From the NCBI GenBank assembly GCA_903840235.1, contig CAIMFE010000203.1, positions 1-12,530 of the forward strand: a DNA stretch of 12,530 nucleotides. The letters run 5' to 3'. Positions 1 through 6,952 of this stretch are shown one piece after another. This stretch comes from an uncultured Opitutia bacterium. Lineage in GTDB: Bacteria; Verrucomicrobiota; Verrucomicrobiia; Opitutales; UBA953. Made by a program: the position numbers and the translations under genes. The first letter of the stretch is position 1. Each line of letters starts with the position of its first letter. The notes under the pieces were generated by a model that saw only the letters and a list, made by a program, of their open reading frames with translations, was not told the origin of the DNA and made no database searches.

Positions 1-38
1 CGAATAAAACCCGTGATAAACCCTAGTTTTGTTCGAAG

Positions 39-110
<72 letters not shown>

Positions 111-115
111 TAACG

Positions 116-137
116 AACCCCTTTAACAAAGAGGGTT
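116..137 (-). other. Hairpin between rlmB-like gene and tRNA-Lys
   Basis: An inverted repeat AACCC-CTTT / AAAG-A-GGGTT forms a nine-pair stem with one bulged base and a three-base loop. It lies 29 bases past the stop codon of the methyltransferase gene and just before the tRNA. No U-run follows on the minus strand (CGTTA), so it does not look like a standard intrinsic terminator. It may instead be a processing or 3'-end stabilising structure between mRNA and tRNA. Confidence 0.4.
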
Positions 138-166
138 AATCGTAATTGGTAAAGAAATAAATCGCC

Positions 167-730
167 TTAACGGTGTCCACGCTGTCTGACGGCCTCAAAG
201 AGACAAACCCCTGTAGAGACCGATACATTGAGGCAGGGAACCTCGCCCAGCATCGGAATCCGTATAAGGAAATCGCAGGTCACAGCGGTTAGATGCCTAA
301 TCCCATCGCCTTCAGCGCCCATGACGATGGCCAGAGGTCCAGTGAGTTTAGCCTCATAAAGAGACTGGCTGGTTTTGTGGTCGCTGGTGCCGGCGATCCA
401 GACTCCGGCATCTTTCAATTTTACCAAAGCATTCCGTAAGTTACCCGCTTGAACGATTGGTAAACTTTCGGCGGCACCGACCGCTACCTTGCGCACAGTA
501 TCATTGACGGGTGCAGAATTCTTTTTGGTGATAACGACGAATGCACACCCAGCGCATTCGGCTGAACGGATACAAGCGCCGAGATTGTGAGGATCCTGAA
601 CACCATCTAAAATTAAAATCAGTGGATTTGGATTATCTTTGAGCAGGTCGGGGATATCGTTCTCGTTATACAGTTTGAGCTGACGATTTAAATCAGCATG
701 TCGAGGAGCGCGATCGTCGGACCGAGGCAT
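167..730 (-). CDS. rlmB: SpoU/TrmH-family RNA 2'-O-methyltransferase, RlmB-like, catalytic domain only
   Basis: This is a SPOUT-fold methyltransferase that would transfer a methyl group from SAM to a ribose 2'-OH. The closest remembered relative is RlmB, which modifies G2251 of 23S rRNA. All three SpoU motifs are present: motif 1 with DPHNLGACIRSAEC (about residues 46-59, with the conserved Asn and Arg), motif 2 with MGAEGDGI (137-144), and motif 3 with IPMLGEVPCLNVSVSTGVCLFEA (158-180). I chose the ATG at 730, giving 187 residues. The longer reading to 787 runs into asd coding sequence and adds only unconserved residues. The start lies one base past the asd stop, so the two are probably translationally coupled. 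E. coli RlmB is about 243 residues. The missing part is the N-terminal L30e-like substrate-binding domain, replaced here by about 37 residues. Family membership is certain; the exact rRNA or tRNA target is inferred. Confidence 0.9.
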   Translation of the reverse strand: MPRSDDRAPRHADLNRQLKLYNENDIPDLLKDNPNPLILILDGVQDPHNLGACIRSAECAGCAFVVITKKNSAPVNDTVRKVAVGAAESLPIVQAGNLRNALVKLKDAGVWIAGTSDHKTSQSLYEAKLTGPLAIVMGAEGDGIRHLTAVTCDFLIRIPMLGEVPCLNVSVSTGVCLFEAVRQRGHR

Positions 731-731
731 A

Positions 732-1751
732 TTATTTACGGGCGAGTTTGTTGCGTTGGTGCAAGGCTTCTGCGATTTGAATCGCATTTAAAGCAGCACC
801 TTTCCAGAGCTGATCACCACTGACCCAAAGAGAAAGTCCATTATCAAAGAGTGAGTCCTTGCGGATACGTCCGACCCCACACTTTTCTTTGCCGGCATAA
901 TCTAAGGGCATAGGGTAAATCTTTTTAGCAGGCTCATCACAGATTTCAGAACCAGGGAATTCGGAAATCACTTTGCGGGCGATGGCGACGTCGACGGGCT
1001 TTTCGAATTCAGCACTGATTGCGATCGAGTGTGCGCGGAATACAGGAACGCGGACGCAGGTGGTCGAAACCTTGAGATTAGGAAGGTTCATGATTTTGCG
1101 ACCTTCGTTGAGCATTTTCATTTCTTCTTTGGTGTATCCGTCTTCTTGGAAGGAATCGACCTGAGGAATTAAATTAAAGGCGATCGTGTGAGGATAAACT
1201 TTAGGTGGCGAAACTTCACCTTTAACCCAAGCACGCACTTGCGTATCGAGTTCGCGCATTGCCTCGGCGCCGGTGCCTGAAACGGCTTGATAGGTTGAAG
1301 CGAAGAAACGTTTTAAACCAAAAGCTTTGTGCAGTGGGTAGAGTCCCATCAACGCGATTGCAGTAGAGCAATTAGGATTCGCGATAATGCCTTTATGGTT
1401 ATCGAGGGCGTCGGCATTGATCTCAGGGACGACCAGGGGGACGTCGGGATACATCCGGAAGGCAGAACTATTATCGATGACGATGACGCCGCGCTTAACC
1501 GCCTCGGGAGCGAGGGCTAGTGAGACGGATCCACCGGCACTAAAAATGGCAAAATCTAGGCCCTCAAAGGCCTCAGGTTTGGCTTCCTGGACGGTCCAAT
1601 CCTTACCGCCGTAGCTGATCTTGGAACCAGCGGAGCGGGCCGATGCGAGGGGGCGAAGTTCCTTTACGGGAAAATTTCTTTTCGCCATAAGTGAGAGCAA
1701 TTCTTGACCGACTGCGCCAGTCACGCCCACGATGCCTATACGATATGACAT
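732..1751 (-). CDS. asd: Aspartate-semialdehyde dehydrogenase
   Basis: Reduces aspartyl-4-phosphate with NADPH to aspartate semialdehyde, the branch point to diaminopimelate/lysine and to threonine/methionine. It is cytoplasmic and homodimeric. The sequence shows the Rossmann opening IGIVGVTGAVGQELL (residues 5-19), the catalytic Cys in NPNCSTA (Cys128), the YQAVSGTGAEAM segment with Gln155, and the RVPVFRAHS motif with the acid/base His241. The length of 339 residues is normal for the family. It starts at ATG 1751, directly on the conserved N-terminus. No Shine-Dalgarno is visible upstream (TTTATCTAAAC before ATG). The 5' end overlaps the divergent transpeptidase gene by seven bases. It is followed one base later by the methyltransferase gene. 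In a Gram-negative-type cell it supplies the meso-diaminopimelate used by the wall enzymes in this window. Confidence 0.97.
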   Translation of the reverse strand: MSYRIGIVGVTGAVGQELLSLMAKRNFPVKELRPLASARSAGSKISYGGKDWTVQEAKPEAFEGLDFAIFSAGGSVSLALAPEAVKRGVIVIDNSSAFRMYPDVPLVVPEINADALDNHKGIIANPNCSTAIALMGLYPLHKAFGLKRFFASTYQAVSGTGAEAMRELDTQVRAWVKGEVSPPKVYPHTIAFNLIPQVDSFQEDGYTKEEMKMLNEGRKIMNLPNLKVSTTCVRVPVFRAHSIAISAEFEKPVDVAIARKVISEFPGSEICDEPAKKIYPMPLDYAGKEKCGVGRIRKDSLFDNGLSLWVSGDQLWKGAALNAIQIAEALHQRNKLARK

Positions 1752-2302
1752 GTTTAGATAAATCTTTGGTTTTAAAGGAGGAGTTGGCCGAGCGCCTAAA
1801 GGTACTGGGACTTCCTATGGGAAAAGAATGCTTGGTTGTATCGATTGACCAGCAAAAACTTTGGCATTTTAACCAAAATAACTGTGAAGCCTACGTGGTG
1901 AGTACGGCTAGGGCAGGTAAGGGCTGTGTGAAGGACTCTTTGCAGACACCCACGGGCCTCCATCGTATTGCCGAAAAAATTGGCACCGAAGCACCCCTCG
2001 GGATGATCTTTAAAGGACGAAAAACCACCGGACAAATTTGGAATACTATTCCTACGACCGAGGATAATTTAATCACGAGCCGGATTTTATGGCTCGAGGG
2101 ATGTGAGAATGGATTCAATCGGGGCGTCGATTCCGCGGGCAAGGTGGTGGATACGAAAGAGCGTTACATTTATATCCACGGAACGAACCAGCACGAAAAA
2201 TTAGGCACTCCGAATAGTCACGGCTGTGTTTTATTATCTGATAAAGATATTATAAAACTTTTTGAAACCGTCGCCGTGGGTACGTACGTTTATCTCAGTT
2301 AA
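1745..2302 (+). CDS. YkuD-family L,D-transpeptidase without signal peptide
   Basis: A YkuD-domain protein of 185 residues. Family members attack the L-Lys/meso-DAP to D-Ala bond with a cysteine, forming 3-3 crosslinks or attaching other amines. Catalytic elements are present: His145 in IHGTNQ and SHGC at 158-161, with Cys161 as nucleophile. The family usually has SHGC[IV]R[LM], but here the sequence is SHGCVLL, so the Arg is Leu163. The domain starts near residue 27 (ECLVVSIDQQKLWHF) after a short helix (KEELAERLKVLGL). No signal peptide or membrane segment appears from any in-frame start: GTG 1691, ATG 1745 or ATG 1817. I chose 1745 because the preceding helix looks like part of the fold. 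GTG 1691 lies wholly inside asd, and 1817 would cut the helix. The gene stands alone between asd and mrdA. The fold is certain; periplasmic action and exact reaction are uncertain. Confidence 0.88.
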   Translation: MTCLDKSLVLKEELAERLKVLGLPMGKECLVVSIDQQKLWHFNQNNCEAYVVSTARAGKGCVKDSLQTPTGLHRIAEKIGTEAPLGMIFKGRKTTGQIWNTIPTTEDNLITSRILWLEGCENGFNRGVDSAGKVVDTKERYIYIHGTNQHEKLGTPNSHGCVLLSDKDIIKLFETVAVGTYVYLS

Positions 2303-4396
2303 TTATTCTTCAGACTGATTATCCTGAGAATTAAGCCATGCTTTAATCATGGCTTGTCCCACGGGACCCGCCGTTAGTCCGCCCCATGTGTTGGTATCGT
2401 TTTGGCCTTCCACTAAAACGGCGAATGCGACTTTGGGATTCTTGGCGGGCGCATAACCGATAATCCAAGCGAGGTGGGCCTTTTGTCCGGATTCAAAATA
2501 TTCAGCAGTCCCCGTTTTGGCGGCGAATTGGAATCCGGGAATTTGTATGGAACGTGCCGTGCCTTCAGTCACACAGCGTATCATTCCTTCGCGGATGGCA
2601 TTTAGTTGATTTCGATTAAGCCCAATCGGTCTTGAATCTTCGTGATAAGGAATTCTCGTTGGATCATGGAAAATAGTCGGCGTGGTGCGTGTTTCACCGC
2701 GCGCGACCGACGCGGCAAAGCATGCCATGTGGAGGGGGGTGGTTAGGATAAAGCCCTGTCCGATGGAAGAATTTGCCGTATCACCGCTCGTCCAGTTACC
2801 TTGCCCCAGGTTTTGTTTATAGTTTGAATCAGGAATAATCATTTTACGAGCTGGCGATGGAAGCTCGTACTGACTGTGGGTTTCGCTACCCATGACGTTG
2901 GGGTTAGCTTTGAGTAATACTTTATCTAAACCGAATCGTCGGGCTTCTTGCGCGAGTAAATCAGGTCCCACCATTAAACCGACTCGGTAGTTCCAAACGT
3001 TGCAGGAGATGGCTAGCATTTTCTCCACATCCACTTGCCCAAATCCAAAAGGTTCGTGTTCAAGGTAGTCCCGATTTCCAATGCGTAAACTAGCTCCGCA
3101 GTCTAAAATATCATCGTAGTCAATTTTTCCACTACGCATCCCGGCGATGGCGGTAATAATTTTATAAGTAGAACCAGGAGCATACAGTCCTTGGGTTGCC
3201 CGATTCATCCAACCTCCTTGCTCTTGAATTTCGTCGAAATACTTATTGGTGACCTTACTCGCTAAGCGGTTGGGGTTATAGTTGGGCAGGCTCGCTATGG
3301 CTAAAATCTCGCCAGTGTTTACATCTAACATCACTGCAGCGCTCGGTAATGGATTTCCGGCGGGGTCTTTGATGGCACTTAATGCTTTTTCTGCTGCGAG
3401 TTGAATATTTACATCCAGCGATAGGCGAATCATGCCCCCTTGTCGTGAAGGGTAGCTTTCTAAAAGTTCTCGTTTGTAGCCCGCCGAGGTTTTGGTCCAG
3501 CGCTCCCAGCCGCTGGAGCCTTTGAGCGTATAATCGTGGGTTTGCTCAACGCCTTCGGCGCCGACTTTTCCGGTGTACTTAGATTTGCTCAGTTTCTTGA
3601 AAGAAATTTCAAAGTTCGCATCGAAATCTTCGGGCAACTGATTCGTGTCCTTAACGTACCCCAGAGTGTGACACGCCAAAGAGCCAAAGGGGTATGAGCG
3701 AATCATGTCCGACTCGATGGTAATCGGGCCGTCGACCGGGAATTGCTCAATGAATCGCGCAATCGAACGATTCGCTTCATCGTCTGAAATTTGATTTCTT
3801 AGCTCAGGAAAAGTTAAATCGGAGATGAGCGTGAATTTTAAAATTCGCGAATCGCGCATGTGTTTAGCCAGCGCGGTGACATTGACCTGACGTTCGGGGC
3901 TATTGGCTAAAAACTTTACCCGCTTTTTTTCAGACGGAGAATTTTTTTGATTACTCGCATCGATCACAAACCAGACTTTTTTGAGCCATCGATTGAGCAC
4001 ATTGACCCGAGCCTCTTGGTGTAGAATCTCATAGTTAATCTTCGTGCCACTTTCTTTGGCTTTTTCGGCCTTAACTAACGATTTATATTCTTTGTCAATT
4101 TCGCCTTCGAGGGCTAATAAATTGGCTTTGACGCTCCAACGCACACGATTTTCTACCAGGGTTACTTCGTTTCGATCCTTAATTAGTCCTCGAGTGGGGG
4201 AGCGCCAGACAATGGTTTCACTTTGTGAGTTGGCTTGGTCAATTAAGTCTTGGGACTGTATGAGCTGACGATAAAACAAGCCGCAAAATATATAAATAAA
4301 TCCAACAGCGAAGAGGGTGAAGATTAAGTACATCCGCCATGGCGTGATGGGTGCAGACGGTACAGATATTTTTTCAAGAGTATCGTCCGGACTCAT
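2303..4396 (-). CDS. mrdA: Penicillin-binding protein 2 (elongasome transpeptidase)
   Basis: Class B PBP, the D,D-transpeptidase that crosslinks new side-wall peptidoglycan together with the RodA glycosyltransferase. It has a cytoplasmic N-terminus and one membrane anchor (about residues 20-41). The PBP-dimer region begins with the typical RSPTRGLIKDRNEV (65-77). The transpeptidase domain carries all three motifs: STYK with nucleophile Ser409, SCN (464-466) and KTGT (627-630). At 697 residues it is longer than the usual 600-650. The extra length appears to be in the pedestal, around residues 95-180, which is rich in Lys and Glu. Its ATG overlaps the mreD stop as ATGA, so it closes the mreBCD operon. 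A weak AGGA lies six bases upstream of the start, inside mreD. No rodA follows: the next gene is convergent and the two stop codons touch. Confidence 0.96.
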   Translation of the reverse strand: MSPDDTLEKISVPSAPITPWRMYLIFTLFAVGFIYIFCGLFYRQLIQSQDLIDQANSQSETIVWRSPTRGLIKDRNEVTLVENRVRWSVKANLLALEGEIDKEYKSLVKAEKAKESGTKINYEILHQEARVNVLNRWLKKVWFVIDASNQKNSPSEKKRVKFLANSPERQVNVTALAKHMRDSRILKFTLISDLTFPELRNQISDDEANRSIARFIEQFPVDGPITIESDMIRSYPFGSLACHTLGYVKDTNQLPEDFDANFEISFKKLSKSKYTGKVGAEGVEQTHDYTLKGSSGWERWTKTSAGYKRELLESYPSRQGGMIRLSLDVNIQLAAEKALSAIKDPAGNPLPSAAVMLDVNTGEILAIASLPNYNPNRLASKVTNKYFDEIQEQGGWMNRATQGLYAPGSTYKIITAIAGMRSGKIDYDDILDCGASLRIGNRDYLEHEPFGFGQVDVEKMLAISCNVWNYRVGLMVGPDLLAQEARRFGLDKVLLKANPNVMGSETHSQYELPSPARKMIIPDSNYKQNLGQGNWTSGDTANSSIGQGFILTTPLHMACFAASVARGETRTTPTIFHDPTRIPYHEDSRPIGLNRNQLNAIREGMIRCVTEGTARSIQIPGFQFAAKTGTAEYFESGQKAHLAWIIGYAPAKNPKVAFAVLVEGQNDTNTWGGLTAGPVGQAMIKAWLNSQDNQSEE
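2333..2355. terminator. Candidate bidirectional terminator hairpin inside the 3' end of mrdA
   Basis: A perfect eight-base inverted repeat AAGCCATG / CATGGCTT with a seven-base loop. It lies 31 bases past the stop of the plus-strand transpeptidase gene and inside the last codons of minus-strand mrdA. The two convergent genes have no space between them, so a transcription end signal would have to lie inside one of them. There is no U-run on either side, so the terminator role is only suggested. Confidence 0.3.
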
Positions 4397-4917
4397 AATA
4401 AATCCTGTGCACTCGGCACTCCGATTAAATCCATAATCCAGTTCTGAGTGGTCGCAAGGGGCATGATGATGACTAAGCCCATGAGGCCAGAAAGGGTGCC
4501 TTGAATCGCAGCCTGATAAATGGTGTTATAGATATCACTCGGTGCGTCAGACTGATAAGCCGTGGCCGCAAACCAGATAATCGCCGCAACGGCGTTAACC
4601 ACCACGGCGGCTTGGATTGTCCCTAAGCTGGTGCGTAAATAGGAGCGATAGTTTCCGAGTAGAATCGCGAGAGTCACCAGCGAGATCGCCACCGTGCCGT
4701 TGGGTATCGGACGATAGGCTTCAAACATGAAGCCAACGCAGCCCGCAAATAAAACCGCCTGCCAGCGCTTCAATCGGCGACATGGGGCAATCAGCGCCGC
4801 ACCGGTAATAAAATAATTAAGACCTGAACTCGCCAAGGTGCTGGAGACTAAATCAGCGACAAACAGCCAAGGGTAGGTCGCAAGAATCAGAAAGAACCAA
4901 GCCCATGGTATGCTCAT
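4393..4917 (-). CDS. mreD: Rod shape-determining protein MreD
   Basis: A small polytopic inner-membrane protein of the elongasome. It has 174 residues, the usual length for MreD, and is almost entirely hydrophobic. About five to six membrane segments are visible (roughly 5-20, 30-45, 53-68, 73-90, 100-122 and 133-155), joined by short loops such as CRRLKRW. It carries a GFMFEAYRPIPNG segment (62-74); the region around this position is where MreD proteins tend to keep conserved residues. Sequence similarity in MreD is always weak, so the call rests mainly on its place between mreC and mrdA and on its topology. It overlaps both neighbours by four bases (ATGA). It is the only start in the window with a strong Shine-Dalgarno, GGAGG seven bases upstream. 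Confidence 0.9.
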   Translation of the reverse strand: MSIPWAWFFLILATYPWLFVADLVSSTLASSGLNYFITGAALIAPCRRLKRWQAVLFAGCVGFMFEAYRPIPNGTVAISLVTLAILLGNYRSYLRTSLGTIQAAVVVNAVAAIIWFAATAYQSDAPSDIYNTIYQAAIQGTLSGLMGLVIIMPLATTQNWIMDLIGVPSAQDLL

Positions 4918-5807
4918 TTAAATTCCTCCAACTTAATTTTCTCGGAAGGTGCTAAAAGTATTTCGTTCGCCGTGGGGTACTGCGGGACGAGTACCGAAAC
5001 CTCCTCAATCATATTTAAATCTTTAGCGGGATTTAAATCGGCGATCTTATAATTATCATCAGTACTCATGCGGATGCTGCCATCGACTTCACCTAAAATT
5101 AAACCCGATGGAAAAACACCGCCTAATCCCGTGGTTAAAACTTTGATAGGTTGACCGGTGGGCGGATTGTAATCGATCGGAATCGCGGTGACTTTCGCCT
5201 TGCTCGGAGAGAGTGAGTTCGCGGCATCACCGCGGACATAAACAATCCGACGCTTTTCATCACCGACTAAAAATGCCGTACAACGAAAGCTTGGGCTCGT
5301 TACTAAATCCACTTCACTGATATCTAAATGCACTGCAGAAACGCGCCCAATGACGCGATCGCTGAATACGACAGGACTGCCTGGGCGAATGCCATCGTTG
5401 CGGCCTTTACGAATGATAATTTTTTGCCACCACGACGAACTGTCGCGGGAAATGACTCGAGCTACAACCGTAAGAAATTCTGAATTACTGGTGTAACGTG
5501 CGTTCTCCCGCAGGCGTTTATTTTCGCGACGAATATCATCCATCGAGTGAATGCGTAGTTCTAAGGCGGCATTGATCCGCGCGAGATCTCTTGAAGCGGA
5601 AATAAGTTCTTCGTGGCTACGACTTTTTAATTCCCAGTATCGAGCAAGGTCGCTGCCTTTACTGACGATTTGTAAGGCAGGCGCTTGAAATTCAGCGAAC
5701 GTTTCTTTGGTGAAGCGATGCAGGGCACTGGCGCCCGATATCCAAATCAAAACAAAAACGATTAAAGCAATATAAGATGCCTTGGCGCCTTTTTGGTGGT
5801 TATTCAT
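4914..5807 (-). CDS. mreC: Rod shape-determining protein MreC
   Basis: A bitopic periplasmic scaffold that links cytoplasmic MreB and membrane MreD to PBP2. It has 297 residues, within the family range. Order of parts: a short basic cytoplasmic tail, a membrane anchor at about 11-28, a coiled coil at about 52-103 (charged, with heptad-like Leu/Ile spacing), then the two beta domains. Recognisable blocks are VVARVISRDSSSWWQKIIIRKG (114-135), GIRPGSPVVFSDRVIGRV (139-156) and the TTGLGGVFPSGLILGEV signature (225-241). The start is at ATG 5807, 20 bases past the mreB stop. Its initiation region is occupied by a GC-rich hairpin and has no Shine-Dalgarno. The stop overlaps the mreD start as ATGA. 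Confidence 0.97.
   Translation of the reverse strand: MNNHQKGAKASYIALIVFVLIWISGASALHRFTKETFAEFQAPALQIVSKGSDLARYWELKSRSHEELISASRDLARINAALELRIHSMDDIRRENKRLRENARYTSNSEFLTVVARVISRDSSSWWQKIIIRKGRNDGIRPGSPVVFSDRVIGRVSAVHLDISEVDLVTSPSFRCTAFLVGDEKRRIVYVRGDAANSLSPSKAKVTAIPIDYNPPTGQPIKVLTTGLGGVFPSGLILGEVDGSIRMSTDDNYKIADLNPAKDLNMIEEVSVLVPQYPTANEILLAPSEKIKLEEFK
4925..4929 (-). promoter_or_regulatory. Shine-Dalgarno of mreD
   Basis: GGAGG on the minus strand ends seven bases before the mreD ATG and lies within the last codons of mreC (Leu-Glu-Glu-Phe-Lys). Spacing is ideal. It stands out because the other starts in this window have no such sequence, although it could partly reflect the Glu codons of MreC. 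Confidence 0.6.
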
Positions 5808-5808
5808 G

Positions 5809-5822
5809 GCGGGTTAGCCCGC
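5809..5822 (-). promoter_or_regulatory. GC-rich hairpin at the mreC translation start
   Basis: GCGGG-CTAA-CCCGC on the minus strand forms a five-pair all-GC stem with a four-base loop. It fills most of the 20-base mreB-mreC gap and ends one base before the mreC ATG, exactly where a ribosome binding site would lie. It could lower mreC translation relative to mreB, or make it depend on ribosomes finishing mreB. There is no U-run, so it is not a terminator. Function is inferred. Confidence 0.45.
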
Positions 5823-5827
5823 TTAGA

Positions 5828-6844
5828 TTAGTCGCGACCGCTCCAGCGGGAGGCGTTGCCTAAAATTTTACCAGTACCATTTACCACGGCACAGAGAGGA
5901 TCTTCGGCGATAATGACGGGAAGCCCGGTGGCTTCGGAGATAGCACGATCGATGCGACGGATCAGAGCTCCGCCACCAGCAATCACGATACCACGGTCGA
6001 CTAAGTCAGCAGAAAGTTCAGGAGGAATACGCTCCAGGGAGCCTTTAATGGCTTCGATGATTTGATTAATGTTATCAGCCATGGCCTCACGGACTTCTTG
6101 GGAAGTGAGGTGGAGAGAGCGGGGGAGACCAGTGACGGAGTCACGACCACGTACTTCGTAGGTCATTTCTTGTTCTAAAGCATAAGCCGAACCGATTTTA
6201 ATCTTAATTTCTTCCGCGGTGCGCTCACCGATGATGAGATTATATGAATTCTTAATATACTTAATAATAGCCGAATCAAATTCATCACCACCGACGCGAA
6301 TGGAGCGTGCGTGGACGATACCGCCGAGTGAGATCACCGCGACTTCAGTAGTACCACCACCGATATCGACAATCATCGATGCCATTGGCTCTTCGACGGG
6401 TAGGCCTACACCGATTGCCGAGGCAACGGGTTCAGGAATAGTGATCACATCATCAGCACCGGCGCGATAAGCGGAATCCATGACGGCACGACGTTCAACC
6501 GCGGTGATACCGTAAGGAACGGCAACGACGACGGTGAGATTTGAGAAAATAGATTTACGAGCTACTTTACCGATGAAGTAGCGAAGCATGTGTTCGCTGA
6601 TTTCGAAGTCGGCGATTACACCGTCTTTCATCGGACGCAGCGCTTGGATATCACCAGGAGTACGACCAAGCATCATCTTAGCTTCATTACCAACAGCGAT
6701 CGGCTTGCGGGTGCTGGTGCGAATAGCGACCACGGAAGGTTCTCTAAGGACAACGCCTCGGTCTTTCAGAAAGACCAAAGTATTGGCGGTACCTAGGTCG
6801 ATACCAATGGCTTGGGTGAATAGCCCTGGGAAACGCTTAAACAT
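5828..6844 (-). CDS. mreB: Rod shape-determining protein MreB (bacterial actin)
   Basis: Actin-fold ATPase that forms membrane-bound filaments and orients side-wall synthesis through MreC, MreD, RodA and PBP2. The length of 338 residues is typical. Nucleotide-binding motifs are all present: phosphate 1 GIDLGTANT (14-22), the VVVAVPYGITAVERRAV block, phosphate 2 IVDIGGGTTEVAVISLGG, and the adenosine motif IVIAGGGALIRRID near the C-terminus. The N-terminal MFKRFPGLF is a plausible amphipathic membrane-binding helix, as in other Gram-negative MreB. It is first in the mreBCD-mrdA run, with a 108-base gap to the upstream uppP stop that carries a candidate promoter. No Shine-Dalgarno precedes the ATG (CTACGACTA). 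It implies a rod-shaped or at least elongating cell. Confidence 0.98.
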   Translation of the reverse strand: MFKRFPGLFTQAIGIDLGTANTLVFLKDRGVVLREPSVVAIRTSTRKPIAVGNEAKMMLGRTPGDIQALRPMKDGVIADFEISEHMLRYFIGKVARKSIFSNLTVVVAVPYGITAVERRAVMDSAYRAGADDVITIPEPVASAIGVGLPVEEPMASMIVDIGGGTTEVAVISLGGIVHARSIRVGGDEFDSAIIKYIKNSYNLIIGERTAEEIKIKIGSAYALEQEMTYEVRGRDSVTGLPRSLHLTSQEVREAMADNINQIIEAIKGSLERIPPELSADLVDRGIVIAGGGALIRRIDRAISEATGLPVIIAEDPLCAVVNGTGKILGNASRWSGRD

Positions 6845-6864
6845 TAGTCGTAGTGGTTGAATTG

Positions 6865-6893
6865 GTTAAACATCTTATCATTTAAGTAGTCAA
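6865..6893 (-). promoter_or_regulatory. Candidate sigma70-type promoter of the mreBCD-mrdA operon
   Basis: On the minus strand, TTGACT (6893-6888, five of six matches to TTGACA), a spacer of 17 bases, then TTTAAC (6870-6865, four of six matches to TATAAT). Transcription would start near 6858, giving a leader of about 14 bases before the mreB ATG. It lies in the only sizeable gap upstream of mreB. The hexamers are plausible but not strong, and nothing else in the sequence confirms use. Confidence 0.35.
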
Positions 6894-6952
6894 ACCCCTT
6901 TTGGCCATTAACCGGTCAAACTTAAATCATAAAAAAGATAATAAAATTGGGC

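Noticed and set aside
4..23. Short direct repeat ATAAAACCC / ATAAACCC downstream of the tRNA, as a possible attachment site
   Set aside because: It is imperfect, very short, does not copy the tRNA 3' end, and no integrase or mobile gene is present.
1777..1786. AAGGAGG followed by TTG as the true ribosome binding site and start of the transpeptidase gene
   Set aside because: Only two bases separate GGAGG from the TTG, and the next ATG (1817) is 35 bases away, so the spacing is wrong. The bases simply encode Lys-Glu-Glu.
6901..6919. Imperfect palindrome TTGGCC-ATTAA-CCGGTCAA as a terminator of uppP
   Set aside because: The stem is not in good register and no U-run follows on the minus strand.
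6889..6921. Two GTCAAAC direct repeats 26 bases apart upstream of mreB as a regulator site
   Set aside because: Seven-base repeats in an A/T-rich gap can occur by chance. One copy is explained by the candidate -35, and no palindrome or third copy supports an operator.
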